Shown here one piece after another: positions 35,860 through 46,439 of a stretch of 64,000 nt of DNA. Origin of the DNA: an uncultured Anaerobutyricum sp. (GTDB lineage Bacteria > Bacillota > Clostridia > Lachnospirales > Lachnospiraceae); contig NZ_CAKRCF010000009.1 in assembly GCF_934307085.1 (NCBI RefSeq), forward strand, positions 17,330-81,329. Direction: 5' to 3'. Position numbers and translations under genes: made by a program. The number at the start of each line of letters is the position of its first letter. Position 1 is the stretch's first letter. The notes beneath the pieces are model-generated. The model was given only the letters and a program-made list of their open reading frames with translations, had not been told where the DNA came from and did no database searches.

Positions 35860-36402
35860 ATGTCACGAATTGGTAGATTACCAGTTGAAATCCCTGCAGG
35901 TGTTGAAGTTACTGTTGCAGAGAACAACGTTGTGACTGTAAAGGGTCCTAAAGGAACACTCACAGAGAGTCTTCCAGTAGAAATGGACATTAAAGTTGAA
36001 AATAATCAGGTAGTTGTTACAAGACCTAACGATTTAAAGAAAATGAAATCTTTACATGGTCTTACAAGAACTCTGGTTGCAAATATGGTAACAGGTGTTA
36101 CAAAGGGATACGAAAAAGTTCTTGAAATCAACGGTGTTGGTTACAGAGCTCAGAAACAGGGCAAGAAACTTATTCTTTCTCTTGGATATTCTCATCCTGT
36201 AGAAATGGAAGATCCTGAAGGTCTTGAGTCTGTATTAGACGGACAGAACAAGATCACTATCAAAGGAATTGACAAACAGAAAGTTGGACAGTACGCAGCT
36301 GAAATCAGAGAAAAGAGAAAACCAGAACCTTACAAGGGAAAAGGTATCAAGTATGCTGATGAAGTAATCAGACGTAAAGTCGGCAAGACAGGTAAGAAAT
36401 AA
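35860..36402 (+). CDS. rplF: 50S ribosomal protein L6
   Basis: A 180-residue L6 with [20 protein letters not shown] start and the C-terminal [20 protein letters not shown] motif. ATG chosen because AAGGAGG precedes it and the family starts there; the open frame extends upstream through the hairpin spacer. Confidence 0.97.
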   Translation: MSRIGRLPVEIPAGVEVTVAENNVVTVKGPKGTLTESLPVEMDIKVENNQVVVTRPNDLKKMKSLHGLTRTLVANMVTGVTKGYEKVLEINGVGYRAQKQGKKLILSLGYSHPVEMEDPEGLESVLDGQNKITIKGIDKQKVGQYAAEIREKRKPEPYKGKGIKYADEVIRRKVGKTGKK

Positions 36403-36418
36403 TTAGGAGGAAGTAAGA

Positions 36419-36787
36419 ATGATTAATAAAAAATCAAGAAGTGAAGTTCGTGCTAAAAAACATAGAAGACTTCGTAACCGCATCAGCGGAACTGCTTCTA
36501 CTCCACGTTTAGCCGTATTCAGAAGCAACAATCATATGTATGCTCAGATTATTGATGATACCGTTGGAAAAACTCTTGTTTCAGCTTCTACAGTACAGAA
36601 AGAAGTTAAGGCAGAGCTTGAAAAAACTAATGATGTTGCAGCAGCAGCTCATTTAGGAACAGTAATTGCTAAGAGAGCAATTGAAAAAGGTATCACAACA
36701 GTTGTCTTCGACAGAGGAGGTTTCATTTACCAGGGTAAGATTCAGGCACTGGCAGATGCAGCCCGTGAAGCTGGTCTTAATTTCTAA
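36419..36787 (+). CDS. rplR: 50S ribosomal protein L18
   Basis: A 122-residue L18, 5S rRNA binder ([40 protein letters not shown]). AGGAGG upstream. Confidence 0.97.
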   Translation: MINKKSRSEVRAKKHRRLRNRISGTASTPRLAVFRSNNHMYAQIIDDTVGKTLVSASTVQKEVKAELEKTNDVAAAAHLGTVIAKRAIEKGITTVVFDRGGFIYQGKIQALADAAREAGLNF

Positions 36788-36803
36788 ACAAGGAGGATAT
36801 AAC

Positions 36804-37307
36804 ATGAAGCGCGAATTAATTGATGCTAGTCAATTAGAATTAGAAGAAACAGTAGTATCAATCAAACGTGTTACTAAGGTAGTAAAAGGTGGACGTAATA
36901 TGCGTTTCGCTGCTTTAGTAGTAGTTGGTGATAAAAACGGTCATGTTGGAGCTGGTTTAGGTAAAGCGATTGAAATTCCTGAAGCTATCCGTAAGGGAAA
37001 AGAAGACGCTATGAAGAAACTGGTTAAGGTTCCTGTAAATGAAGTAGGTTCCATCCCACATGATTTCATTGGAAAATTTGGAAGTGCAGAAGTTTTATTA
37101 AAAGCATCTCCAGAAGGTACCGGTATCATCGCCGGAGGTCCTTCTCGTGCGGTTCTTGAACTTGCAGGATATAAGAATATCCGTTCCAAAGCATTAGGTT
37201 CTAACAATAAACAGAACGTAGTACTTGCTACAATCGCTGGTCTTAAAGAGATTAAGACTCCAGAAGAAGTTGCAAGACTTCGTGGCAAATCAGTTGACGA
37301 ACTGTAA
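36804..37307 (+). CDS. rpsE: 30S ribosomal protein S5
   Basis: A 167-residue S5 involved in decoding accuracy. [20 protein letters not shown] and [20 protein letters not shown] are typical. ATG with AAGGAGG upstream; the frame is open further upstream across rplR, which is coincidental. Confidence 0.97.
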   Translation: MKRELIDASQLELEETVVSIKRVTKVVKGGRNMRFAALVVVGDKNGHVGAGLGKAIEIPEAIRKGKEDAMKKLVKVPVNEVGSIPHDFIGKFGSAEVLLKASPEGTGIIAGGPSRAVLELAGYKNIRSKALGSNNKQNVVLATIAGLKEIKTPEEVARLRGKSVDEL

Positions 37308-37322
37308 AAGGAGGAAAGAAAG

Positions 37323-37505
37323 ATGGCAGATAAATTAAAAATCACATTAGTTAAGTCTCCTATCGGTGCTATTCCTAAACAGAGAGCAACTGTAGAAGCA
37401 TTAGGACTTAAGAAAGTCAACAAAACAGTTGAAATGCCTGACAACGATGCTGTACGCGGAATGATTTGGCATGTTAGACACTTGGTAAAAGTTGAAGAAA
37501 TTTAA
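37323..37505 (+). CDS. rpmD: 50S ribosomal protein L30
   Basis: A 60-residue L30 ([33 protein letters not shown]). AAAGGAGG upstream. Confidence 0.96.
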   Translation: MADKLKITLVKSPIGAIPKQRATVEALGLKKVNKTVEMPDNDAVRGMIWHVRHLVKVEEI

Positions 37506-37529
37506 TTGCAGATAAGGAGGTACCCGTAA

Positions 37530-37973
37530 ATGAATTTATCTAATTTACATCCTGCTGCAGGTTCCAAACACAGCGATGCTTTCCGTGTAGGTCGTGGACA
37601 TGGTTCAGGAAACGGAAAGACTGCAGGCAGAGGACAGAAAGGTCAGAAATCTCGTTCTGGCGGAAAAGTTCGTGTAGGTTTTGAAGGTGGACAGATGCCT
37701 TTATACAGAAGACTTCCTAAGAGAGGCTTCACTTGCATCAACTCAAAGAAAATCATCGCAATCAATGTTTCCGAACTTGAGAGATTCGAAGCAGATAGCG
37801 TTGTAACAATCGATACTTTAATCGAAAGTGGTTTAGTAAAAAATACCTTTGATGGTGTTAAAATTCTTGGAAACGGAGAATTAAGCAAGAAGCTTACAGT
37901 TCAGGTTAACGCATTCTCTAAGAGTGCTGTAGCTAAGATTGAAGCTGCTGGCGGAAAAGCTGAGGTGATTTAA
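37530..37973 (+). CDS. rplO: 50S ribosomal protein L15
   Basis: A 147-residue L15 with the Gly/Arg/Lys-rich [20 protein letters not shown] segment and [18 protein letters not shown]. Stop overlaps secY by one base (TAATG). Confidence 0.97.
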   Translation: MNLSNLHPAAGSKHSDAFRVGRGHGSGNGKTAGRGQKGQKSRSGGKVRVGFEGGQMPLYRRLPKRGFTCINSKKIIAINVSELERFEADSVVTIDTLIESGLVKNTFDGVKILGNGELSKKLTVQVNAFSKSAVAKIEAAGGKAEVI

Positions 37974-39286
37974 TGTTCGAAACTCTCAGAAATGCTCTGA
38001 AAGTGAAGGATATTAGAAAGAGACTCCTATTTACATTAGTAGTTTTAGTTATCTGCCGATTGGGCAGTCAGCTTCCAATACCGGGAATTGACACTGATAC
38101 AATCAGCCAGTATTTAAACTCATTGTTAGGAGATTCTTTTAACCTGTTGAATTCCTTTACTGGCGGATCATTTGAATCTATGTCACTGTTCGCGTTAAAC
38201 GTAACACCATATATCACAGCATCTATCATCATTCAGCTTCTTACCATTGCCATTCCGGCATTGGAAGAGCTGTATCGTGATGGCGAGGACGGACGTAAAA
38301 AGATTAACAATATCACAAGATTTGTTACGCTTGCACTTTCCGTTCTTGAAAGTGCTGGTTTGGCAATTGGCTTTGGAAAACAGGGTCTTTTGTCAAACTA
38401 TGGTCCGCTGATTGTAATGGAGATGATTGTCTGCTTAACAGCAGGTTCCGTCTTTGTTATGTGGCTTGGAGAACAGATTACAGATAAAGGTGTAGGAAAC
38501 GGTATTTCCATCATCTTACTTTGTAACATCGTTTCCCGTATGCCAAGTGATTTATATAATCTGTACCAGAAATTTATGGAAGGTAAACAGATTAGCAACG
38601 TAATTATTGCCGGAGTGATTATTTTCCTTGTCATCATTGGAACAATTATTCTTACAATTATTTTAAATGATGCAGAGAGAAGAATCCCTGTGCAGTATTC
38701 AAGAAAAATCCAGGGTGGAAGCCAGCTTGGAGGATTAGGATCAACATTACCTGTAAAAGTAAATACGGCAAATGTAATGCCAATCATCTTTTCTTCCTCA
38801 CTGTTACAGTTCCCACTGGTAATTAAGCAGCTTGTTGGAGCCAATCCAAAAGGAACTGCAGGATTTATTTTTAATGCATTAAATCAGTCCAACTGGTGTA
38901 ATCCAGATCATTGGAACTGGTCAATTGGTTTAATCGTTTACCTGGTTCTTAACGTAATATTTGCATATTTCTACACATCGATTACATTTAATCCATTAGA
39001 AATATCCAATAATATGAAGAAGCAGGGTGGTTACATTCCAGGAGTTCGTCCTGGTAAAGCAACCGTTGATTATTTAAATTCAATTTTAACTTATATTATT
39101 TTTATCGGTGCAGTTGGTCTTTGTATCGTTGCAGTGATTCCGATTTTCTTTAATGGATACTTTGGTGCGAATGTCTCCTTCGGAGGAACATCTATCATCA
39201 TTATCGCTGGTGTAGTATTAGAGACAATGAAACAGATTGAATCTCAGACATTAGTACGTCAGTATACCGGATTTTTAACAGAATAA
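37973..39286 (+). CDS. secY: Preprotein translocase subunit SecY
   Basis: A 437-residue ten-helix channel protein. RLLFTLVVLVICRLGSQLPI start, the plug-region FSLFALNVTPYI-like segment (here MSLFALNVTPYITASIIIQL), and the cytosolic loop RRIPVQYSRKIQGG are characteristic. A terminator follows, so adk is not co-transcribed from here as it is in most Firmicutes. Confidence 0.97.
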   Translation: MFETLRNALKVKDIRKRLLFTLVVLVICRLGSQLPIPGIDTDTISQYLNSLLGDSFNLLNSFTGGSFESMSLFALNVTPYITASIIIQLLTIAIPALEELYRDGEDGRKKINNITRFVTLALSVLESAGLAIGFGKQGLLSNYGPLIVMEMIVCLTAGSVFVMWLGEQITDKGVGNGISIILLCNIVSRMPSDLYNLYQKFMEGKQISNVIIAGVIIFLVIIGTIILTIILNDAERRIPVQYSRKIQGGSQLGGLGSTLPVKVNTANVMPIIFSSSLLQFPLVIKQLVGANPKGTAGFIFNALNQSNWCNPDHWNWSIGLIVYLVLNVIFAYFYTSITFNPLEISNNMKKQGGYIPGVRPGKATVDYLNSILTYIIFIGAVGLCIVAVIPIFFNGYFGANVSFGGTSIIIIAGVVLETMKQIESQTLVRQYTGFLTE

Positions 39287-39301
39287 TATAGAACGTAATA
39301 T

Positions 39302-39350
39302 AAAAGGCTTTTTTATTGATTCTATGAATCAGTAGAAAAGTCTTTTTATA
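39302..39350 (+). terminator. Terminator of the spc segment
   Basis: AAAAGGCTTTTTTATTGATT then CTATGAATCAGTAGAAAAG and TCTTTTTATA. The inner stem TGATTC/GAATCA has a three-base loop, and the outer part pairs with two mismatches. Confidence 0.7.
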
Positions 39351-39430
39351 TATATAAAAATGTTATATAATAAATAGCATAAATGAAAAAGACATTGATA
39401 TAAAAATATTTATAATATAGGAGAAAATCA

Positions 39431-42223
39431 ATGAAAAAATCTTACTGTAAAAAAGACTATAGTTCATATTTGGTGATATATACAATGGTATTCACATCTA
39501 TGATCATTTTATTATTTTATCGATTCTGGCAGGACGGACTTTCTTTTGTATGGAAAGTAGATGGATGGGCACAGCATATCCATGCACTGCAGTTTTACTC
39601 TGACTGGCTTCAGCAGATAGTGAGGAATCTTTTTTTTAAACACAGGCTGGAGGTGCCATTGTGGAGTTTTTCAATTGGATATGGGAGTGATATTATGACA
39701 ACACTCCATTACTATGTGATAGGAGATCCGCTTTGTTTCTTTTCTGTATTTGTGCCGGATCAGTATATGGTACATTTTTACGATATGATGATATTGTTTC
39801 GCATGTATTTGGCAGGAATATCTTTTTCAGTTTATTGCTTCTATAAAAAGAGAACTACCAAAATAGCCGTATTGACGGGAGCAGTATTATATGTTTTTTC
39901 AACATATATATTGATTATGGGGTTTCACCATCCTTTTTTCATAAATTCATTTATATATCTGCCATTTCTTCTTATTGGAATTGAGAAGATTTTAGAAGAT
40001 AAATCCCCGGCACTCTTCATATTCATAGTATTTATATGTACAGTAAGCAATTTCTATTTTATGTATATGATTGCATTGAATGCGGTATTGTATTTATTTA
40101 TTCGTATGTTTAGTATATATGGCATTAAAAATATAAAACGGTTCTTAAATAAACTGGTACATATGATGCTTTATGCGATTACAGGCGTTTTGATGGGAGC
40201 TTTCATCTTCCTTCCAATTTTGAATCTGTTTGCTAATAATAGCAGAGATGGTTCAGGACAGCCTTTTCAATTACTGTATGAGAAGACATTTTATCAAGAC
40301 TTACCGAAAATGCTGATTGCTGTTAACAGGGGAACACATCATACGATGTTAGCAGTATGTAGTATTGTGCTCTGTTGTGTTTATTTATTATGCATAAAAC
40401 GAAAAGAAAATACAGAAATTAAGATAGGCTTACTTATATTAACATTGTGCTTGCTTATTCCGGCAGCAGGAAAAGTTTTTAACGGATTTTCCTATGCGTC
40501 TAATCGCTGGATGTTTAGTTACGTTTTCTTATTATCGTATATTGTAGTTATTGAATGGGATGCGTTATTTGCTATGAAAAAGAAAGCATTTGCAGGTGTT
40601 TTTCTGATAATGGCAGGTTTATTAGCATATAATTATTATATTTTAGGTGAGAATTTTAAAACAGAATTATCTGGATATACTTCTCTAATCGGGTTTAATC
40701 TGTTAATAGTAGGAATTAGTTCAGTATTATCCAGGAGCAGATTTAGACAAAATAAAACATATTTTACCGGATTACAGTTGCTTATGTGTGTACTTGTAGT
40801 AATGACAATTCATTTAAATACACAGAATATTTTTTATAAGTCAAACGATTCAAAAAGAAAAACAGAATTTGCATCAATAGAGCATGTCAGAAAAAATTTG
40901 AGAAGTCCGGCAGATAAGGCGATTTCTAAAGCAGTATCTAATGATGATAGTTTTTTTCGCTATGAATCGAATGAATCATTAGTAGAAAGGAATTCTACTT
41001 TACAAAGCAAGCTGCATTCTACAAATTTCTACTGGAGTCTGTCAGGAAAATTACCGGCACAGCTTTTTTCAGAAATGGCATTGGTAAATAAAGGGGCATA
41101 TAATTATAAAAATTTAGATGGCAGAACCTTTTTAAATGAGATTGCATCTACGAAATATTATGTGACACCTGTTAAAAAAAATGGTAATTATGTTGTTCCA
41201 TTCGGTTATAAAAAGTTTGGAACTTATAAGATTAAAACAGCTAGGCGGACACAAAGATGTACTGTATTTGAAAATAAATATGCGCTGCCTTTAGGATATA
41301 CCTATGACAGCTATTATGTAAGAAATGATTATGAGAAAATGAATGAGTTAGAACGGCAAAATGCACTTTTACAGGGAGTTTTACTTGAAAAAAAGATTAC
41401 AGGTTATGCCAGGGCTGCCATAGATCAAAATTATGTGGAGATACCTTACCAAATCAAAGAATATAACGGTGTTAAAAGAAATGGAAATCGATTTATAGTG
41501 CAAAGATCGGATGGAAGTATTGTTTTAGAAACGAAGAAAACAATAAATAAATCTGAACTTAATTTGTTTATTGGAAATATTTCAACCAAAGAGGCAGACA
41601 AGGTTGCAGATGATAACAGTGGAGCTGCTAAATATGTTATTATTACGCAAAATTCAGATGGAAGAACAAGTAGAAAGCGTTTATTTTATTTCCAACCTAA
41701 AAACATTTATTACGCAGCAAGAAAACATTTTATGGTGAATCTCGGTTATTATAATGTAGGGAAACAAAGAATCATTGTACATTTTCCGAACGTGGGTCAA
41801 TATAAAATTGGCAGTGTGAAGTTATATGCACAATCAATGGATGGATATTCTGATAAAGTTACGAAGCTAAAAGAAAACACATTAAAAAATATAAAGATTG
41901 GAACCAATAATATTAAAGGGAGTATCCATTTGAGTAAAAATAAAATTCTTTGTCTGTCTGTACCATATTCTAAAGGCTGGAGAGCAGTTGTTGATGGGAA
42001 GAAACAAGAGCTTTTACAAGCCAATACTATGTATATGGCACTGCCTCTTAAGAAGGGGAATCATAAGATTCAGCTATTTTATCGAACTCCAGGGTTAGAG
42101 GCAGGAATCATCTTATCATTTGGAGGATGGTTTTTGTATGCTATAGTATTGGTTTATGAGAAGAAAAATAAGGGGAAACATAGCTCAGCAAATCAGCATT
42201 CCAAGAGTAATTTTTTGTCTTAG
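39431..42223 (+). CDS. YfhO-family large membrane protein
   Basis: A 930-residue protein with about twelve hydrophobic segments in residues 1-470, a beta-rich extracytosolic domain (about 480-895) and a final membrane helix with a basic tail. The motif DGWAQHIHALQFYSDWLQQI near the N-terminus and GWRAVVDGKKQELLQANTMY near the end are typical of YfhO proteins, glycosyltransferase-like membrane proteins tied to lipoteichoic acid or polymer glycosylation in Bacilli. Sugar and acceptor unknown. Sits between secY and a redox operon with its own AGGAGA site. Confidence 0.8.
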   Translation: MKKSYCKKDYSSYLVIYTMVFTSMIILLFYRFWQDGLSFVWKVDGWAQHIHALQFYSDWLQQIVRNLFFKHRLEVPLWSFSIGYGSDIMTTLHYYVIGDPLCFFSVFVPDQYMVHFYDMMILFRMYLAGISFSVYCFYKKRTTKIAVLTGAVLYVFSTYILIMGFHHPFFINSFIYLPFLLIGIEKILEDKSPALFIFIVFICTVSNFYFMYMIALNAVLYLFIRMFSIYGIKNIKRFLNKLVHMMLYAITGVLMGAFIFLPILNLFANNSRDGSGQPFQLLYEKTFYQDLPKMLIAVNRGTHHTMLAVCSIVLCCVYLLCIKRKENTEIKIGLLILTLCLLIPAAGKVFNGFSYASNRWMFSYVFLLSYIVVIEWDALFAMKKKAFAGVFLIMAGLLAYNYYILGENFKTELSGYTSLIGFNLLIVGISSVLSRSRFRQNKTYFTGLQLLMCVLVVMTIHLNTQNIFYKSNDSKRKTEFASIEHVRKNLRSPADKAISKAVSNDDSFFRYESNESLVERNSTLQSKLHSTNFYWSLSGKLPAQLFSEMALVNKGAYNYKNLDGRTFLNEIASTKYYVTPVKKNGNYVVPFGYKKFGTYKIKTARRTQRCTVFENKYALPLGYTYDSYYVRNDYEKMNELERQNALLQGVLLEKKITGYARAAIDQNYVEIPYQIKEYNGVKRNGNRFIVQRSDGSIVLETKKTINKSELNLFIGNISTKEADKVADDNSGAAKYVIITQNSDGRTSRKRLFYFQPKNIYYAARKHFMVNLGYYNVGKQRIIVHFPNVGQYKIGSVKLYAQSMDGYSDKVTKLKENTLKNIKIGTNNIKGSIHLSKNKILCLSVPYSKGWRAVVDGKKQELLQANTMYMALPLKKGNHKIQLFYRTPGLEAGIILSFGGWFLYAIVLVYEKKNKGKHSSANQHSKSNFLS

Positions 42224-42502
42224 TGTCGGGAAAATTCCCAAACACTGTGGAAAAATACAAAAAATTAAGCACATTTGTAAAAATGTATAATTTACAGAAC
42301 AAAGAAAATGTTGTAATATATACATATAGAAACGGGTGACAAAAGTGATTATATTTGTGTAGTTTTATCGGAATGTATTTTTTTATGAGCAATCAACTGG
42401 TGAATTTATTTATTTTCCGATATATTTTATTGCATAGATAAGCAGAAAGGGAATGCGTAGCTTATTGTCATGCGGCCAAAACAAATGGAGGTATAAGAAG
42501 AT

Positions 42503-43945
42503 ATGTATGACATTATTGTAATTGGTGCCGGTGTTACTGGTACTTGTACTGCAAGAGAGTTGTCCAAGTATCAGGTAAATATGTGCGTGATCGATAAGGG
42601 TGATGACGTAGCATCTGGAACATCCAAAGCAAACAGTGGTATTGTTCATGGTGGTTATGACTGTAAACCAGGAACTCTTATGGCAGAGATGAACGTAAGA
42701 GGTAACGAGCTTCTTTATGAATTAGCAGAGGATTTGGATTACCCTATTAAAAAGAACGGTTCCCTTATTGTCTGTACTGTACCGGAAGAAAGAGGTAAGT
42801 TAGATGTTCTTTTAGAGCAGGCAAAAGAGAATGGTGTTCCTGGATGCCGTATCATTGATAAAGAAGAAGCTCTTAAGATGGAGCCGAATTTAACAGATAA
42901 CACAGTAGCTGCCCTTTATGTTCCAACAGGTGGTATTATTTGTCCATGGGGACTTGCGATTGCTATGGGTGAGAACGCTGCAATGAACGGATGTGAATTC
43001 AAGTTTGAACATGCAGTTGAGAACATCATCAAGAAAGATGACCACTACGAAGTAGTAACCAATAAAGGAACATTTGAAACTAAGATTGTTGTTAATGCAG
43101 CAGGTGTATATGCAGATACACTTCATAACATGGTTAGCGAAGATAAGAAACATATTATCGCTCGTAGAGGTGAGTATCTCCTTATGGATAAAGAATTAGG
43201 AGATTACTTCTCAGCAACCGTATTCCCACTTCCTGGTAAGATGGGTAAAGGTATCCTCTGTGCACCTACAATCCACGGAAACATGTTCGTAGGACCATCT
43301 GCAACAGACGTTGAAGGCAAGGATGCAGTAGAGACAACACAGGAGATTCTTGATGATTTAGCTTACAAAGCACAGCACAGCTACCTCACAAGAACAAAAC
43401 TTCCTATGAATAAGATTATCACTTCTTTCGCCGGACTTCGTGCTCATTTACCAGAACATGAATTCATTATCGAAGAAGCAAAAGATGCACCAGGATTCTT
43501 TGATGCATTAGGAATTGAATCTCCAGGTCTTACAAGTTCTCCTGCTATCGCTGAGAGAATCGCTGGACAGATTCAGGCAAAATATCACTTCCCAGAGAAG
43601 GATAATTTCATCGCAAAACGTAAAGATGTTATCCATATGGAAGACCTTACTTTAGAAGAGAAGAACGCTTTAATCAAAGAAAAACCAGAATACGGCAGCA
43701 TTGTATGTCGTTGTGAGATGATTACTGAAGGCGAGATTATGGATGCCATCAACCGTCCAATCGGTGCAAGAACTATGGATGGCGTAAAACGTAGAACTCG
43801 TGCAGGTATGGGTCGTTGCCAGGCAGGTTTCTGTACTCCTAGAACAATGGAAATTCTTTCAAGAGAGCTTGGTATTCCAATGACAGAAATCACCAAGAAG
43901 GGTGAAGGTTCCAATCTGTTAGTAGGAAAGATTAAAGAAGACTAG
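42503..43945 (+). CDS. GlpA-like FAD-dependent glycerol-3-phosphate dehydrogenase
   Basis: A 480-residue flavoprotein. Rossmann motif GAGVTGTCTAREL (about 7-19), DAO-type core with GIVHGGYDCKPGTL, and a C-terminal BFD-like domain with four Cys (CRC ... GRCQAGFC). That layout matches anaerobic G3P dehydrogenase GlpA of Firmicutes. Next come a second FAD protein and a DUF1667 protein, the usual three-gene arrangement for anaerobic glycerol-3-phosphate oxidation. No glycerol kinase gene is in the window, so the substrate remains an inference. AAATGGAGG site. Confidence 0.82.
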   Translation: MYDIIVIGAGVTGTCTARELSKYQVNMCVIDKGDDVASGTSKANSGIVHGGYDCKPGTLMAEMNVRGNELLYELAEDLDYPIKKNGSLIVCTVPEERGKLDVLLEQAKENGVPGCRIIDKEEALKMEPNLTDNTVAALYVPTGGIICPWGLAIAMGENAAMNGCEFKFEHAVENIIKKDDHYEVVTNKGTFETKIVVNAAGVYADTLHNMVSEDKKHIIARRGEYLLMDKELGDYFSATVFPLPGKMGKGILCAPTIHGNMFVGPSATDVEGKDAVETTQEILDDLAYKAQHSYLTRTKLPMNKIITSFAGLRAHLPEHEFIIEEAKDAPGFFDALGIESPGLTSSPAIAERIAGQIQAKYHFPEKDNFIAKRKDVIHMEDLTLEEKNALIKEKPEYGSIVCRCEMITEGEIMDAINRPIGARTMDGVKRRTRAGMGRCQAGFCTPRTMEILSRELGIPMTEITKKGEGSNLLVGKIKED

Positions 43946-43972
43946 AGTTGAAAGAAAGTGAGGAATAATACT

Positions 43973-45247
43973 ATGAAATCTTATGATGTCGTAATCGTAG
44001 GTGGAGGTCCTGCTGGTTTAGCTGCTGCAATCGCTGCTAAAAAAGAGGGCATCGACAGTATTTTAGTTATTGAAAGAGATAATCAGCTTGGCGGTATTTT
44101 AAATCAGTGTATCCATAACGGATTTGGTCTTCATACATTTAAAGAAGAGTTAACAGGTCCAGAATATGCTGCACGTTTTATTGATCAGGCTGCTGAGTTA
44201 AATATTGAATATAAGTTACATACAATGGTATGCGATATCTCCAAAGACAAGGTTGTAACAGTAATGAACCGTGAAGAAGGTATCGTTATGTACCAGGCAA
44301 AAGCAGTTATCTTAGCTATGGGATGTCGTGAACGTCCTCGTGGAGCTCTGAACATTCCTGGATACCGTCCAGCAGGTATTTACTCTGCAGGTACAGCGCA
44401 GAGACTTGTTAACATGGAAGGCTTCATGCCAGGTAAAAAGGTTGTTATCTTAGGTTCTGGTGATATCGGACTTATTATGGCAAGACGTATGACATTTGAA
44501 GGTGCTGAAGTTAAGGTTGTAGCAGAAGTTATGCCTTACTCCGGTGGATTAAAGAGAAATATTGTACAGTGTCTTGATGACTATGATATTCCACTGTTAT
44601 TAAGCCATACTGTAATCGATATCGAAGGAAAAGACAGACTGACTGGTGTAGTAATCGCAGAAGTTGGTCCTGATAGAAAACCTATTCCTGGAACAGAGGT
44701 ACATTATGACTGTGATACACTTCTTCTTTCCTGTGGTCTTATTCCAGAGAACGAATTATCTAAACAGGCAGACGTAGCAATGAATCCTGTGACAAACGGA
44801 CCATTAGTAGACGAAAGCCTTGAGACAAACATTGATGGTGTATTTGCCTGTGGTAACGTACTTCATGTACATGACCTTGTTGACTATGTTTCTGAAGAAG
44901 CAGCAACAGCAGGTAAGAACGCAGCAATCTATGTAAAGAGCAACTGTGGCAAAGATGCACAGAAATCTGATAAAGTAGTAGAAATCAAAGCAATCGATGG
45001 TGTTCGTTACACAGTACCAAGTACTATCCATGTAGATAACATGGCAGACCTTCTGACTGTACGTTTCCGTGTAGGTGGTGTATTTAAGAACAGCTACATC
45101 AGCGTATACTTAAATGATGAGAGAGTACAGCATCGTAAAAAACAGGTTATGGCACCAGGTGAGATGGAACAGGTTATCTTAAAGAAGAAAGACCTTGAAG
45201 CATATGAAGGCCTTGAGACCATCACTGTAAAGATTGAGGAGGAGTAG
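43973..45247 (+). CDS. FAD/NAD-dependent oxidoreductase, partner of GlpA-like protein
   Basis: A 424-residue pyridine-nucleotide-disulfide-type flavoprotein. Two Rossmann motifs: GGGPAGLAAAIAAKKEG at about 8-24 for FAD and VVILGSGDIGLIMARRM at about 158 for NAD(P). ATG chosen five codons inside the longest frame, with GTGAGG upstream. Together with the preceding GlpA-like protein it probably moves electrons from the substrate to NAD(P) or a carrier; GlpB-like function is an inference. Linked to DUF1667 by a five-base gap. Confidence 0.82.
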   Translation: MKSYDVVIVGGGPAGLAAAIAAKKEGIDSILVIERDNQLGGILNQCIHNGFGLHTFKEELTGPEYAARFIDQAAELNIEYKLHTMVCDISKDKVVTVMNREEGIVMYQAKAVILAMGCRERPRGALNIPGYRPAGIYSAGTAQRLVNMEGFMPGKKVVILGSGDIGLIMARRMTFEGAEVKVVAEVMPYSGGLKRNIVQCLDDYDIPLLLSHTVIDIEGKDRLTGVVIAEVGPDRKPIPGTEVHYDCDTLLLSCGLIPENELSKQADVAMNPVTNGPLVDESLETNIDGVFACGNVLHVHDLVDYVSEEAATAGKNAAIYVKSNCGKDAQKSDKVVEIKAIDGVRYTVPSTIHVDNMADLLTVRFRVGGVFKNSYISVYLNDERVQHRKKQVMAPGEMEQVILKKKDLEAYEGLETITVKIEEE

Positions 45248-45251
45248 TATC

Positions 45252-45617
45252 ATGGAAAAAAGAGACTTAACATGTATTGGATGTCCTCTTGGATGCCAGA
45301 TTACAGTTACAATGGAGAATGGCGTAGTAACAGATGTAAAGGGTAATACTTGTCCTCGTGGAGATAAATATGCAAGAGAAGAAGTAACAAACCCAACACG
45401 AGTAGTTACATCTATCGTTAAAGTAGAAGGCGGAAATCTTGCAGCTGTATCTGTAAAGACAAAAGACGTAATTCCAAAAGGAAAGATTTTCGATATTCTT
45501 GGTGAGATTAAACCAGTAGTAGTAAAAGCACCAGTTAAGATTGGTGATGTCATCGTTCCTAACGTAGCAGGAACAGGTGTTGACGTAATTGCAACAAAGA
45601 ATATCCAGGCAGTATAA
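45252..45617 (+). CDS. DUF1667 cysteine protein
   Basis: A 121-residue DUF1667 protein with four conserved Cys in CIGCPLGC and a later single Cys in NTCPRGDKYAREEVTNPTR. DUF1667 proteins are encoded with GlpA-like flavoproteins and probably bind an Fe-S cluster (inference). ATG with GGAGGAG upstream. A hairpin element begins ten bases after its stop and likely ends the operon. Confidence 0.85.
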   Translation: MEKRDLTCIGCPLGCQITVTMENGVVTDVKGNTCPRGDKYAREEVTNPTRVVTSIVKVEGGNLAAVSVKTKDVIPKGKIFDILGEIKPVVVKAPVKIGDVIVPNVAGTGVDVIATKNIQAV

Positions 45618-45626
45618 AAGGGTAAG

Positions 45627-45812
45627 CTTCTGATTTGCCGCAGGCAAAGGAGACGCTCCCAAAGCAAAAAAGAGAACCTATATTTGTGATTCTATCGCTG
45701 TGGGTTGAATATTCGCTTAATGGCTCATATTCAATCCTCGTTCTAAGGCCACAAATATAGGTTCTCTTCTTTCTTGGGGGTGCTGTCTTTGGCTGGTGGA
45801 GACAAATCAGAA
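45627..45812 (-). repeat. Dispersed hairpin element, copy 7 (longest)
   Basis: Outer ends CTTCTGATTTG and CAAATCAGAAAG. The arms include GCCGCAGGCAAAG, GACGCTCCCAAAG and AAGAGAACCTATATTTGTG with matching partners (CACAAATATAGGTTCTCTT, CTTGGGGGTGCTGTCTTTGGC). The core has the family inner stem TTGAATAT/ATATTCAA. The half copy at 23946 matches its right side. Runs into the next ORF. Confidence 0.8.
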
Positions 45813-46380
45813 AGTAAAAACAAATACCTCAAAAACAAATAAAACGACAATTTCTAGCAAAGTAACATCATCAACTATGATAAAGGCATATAAAAAATAT
45901 TTAAGAAAAAATGTAAGCAATAAAAAATATTATGCCATTGTAAATATTGGAGATAATAATGCACCGGTACTTTTAATAGGAACACGAGGAGCAGGAAACG
46001 ATAAAACAGGAAGACATTACACAGGATGTCAGATTTATTATTATAAAAATGGCAAAGCTGTAAAGATGGATACATTTAGAGAGGGAGGAAGATGGCTTTT
46101 GCTTTCCCGAAAAAATGGACAGAATTATCTTACAAACGGTGGTTCAGACTTCTCTATCCGAATCTGTATTAAAAATGGAAACTTATACAGATATCAATAC
46201 TATAACAATCATAACTGGAAAAAGAATCCTGAAAATAAATGGGCAATATCCAGTGTAAAAATGAACGGTAGAATTATCAAAAATATGGGATATCTGGATG
46301 GAACATTATACAGAAGACATACAGGTTATTATACCTATTTAAAAAATCCAGGAATCAGCTTCACAAAGAATGTGAAATAA
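45796..46380 (+). CDS. Hypothetical protein, probably N-terminally truncated
   Basis: A 194-residue frame that begins in the end of the hairpin element with no ribosome site. It has a Thr/Lys/Ser-rich linker (residues 5-30) and then a beta-rich domain (YYAIVNIGDNNAPVLLIGTR; YTGCQIYYYKNGKAVKMDTF; RWLLLSRKNGQNYLTNGG). The linker style is that of a secreted protein, yet there is no signal peptide. The frame stays open upstream through part of the element. I infer the element replaced the 5' end of a secreted-protein gene. Family not recognised. Confidence 0.5.
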   Translation: METNQKVKTNTSKTNKTTISSKVTSSTMIKAYKKYLRKNVSNKKYYAIVNIGDNNAPVLLIGTRGAGNDKTGRHYTGCQIYYYKNGKAVKMDTFREGGRWLLLSRKNGQNYLTNGGSDFSIRICIKNGNLYRYQYYNNHNWKKNPENKWAISSVKMNGRIIKNMGYLDGTLYRRHTGYYTYLKNPGISFTKNVK

Positions 46381-46439
46381 ATTTTGAATTGTTGTAGTTA
46401 AGCAAACAGCCACTTTAAGAGTTTTTTATCCAGATTGCT

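Noticed and set aside
36666..36803. N-terminal extension of S5
   Set aside because: It overlaps rplR, and the conserved S5 start with AAGGAGG is at 36804.
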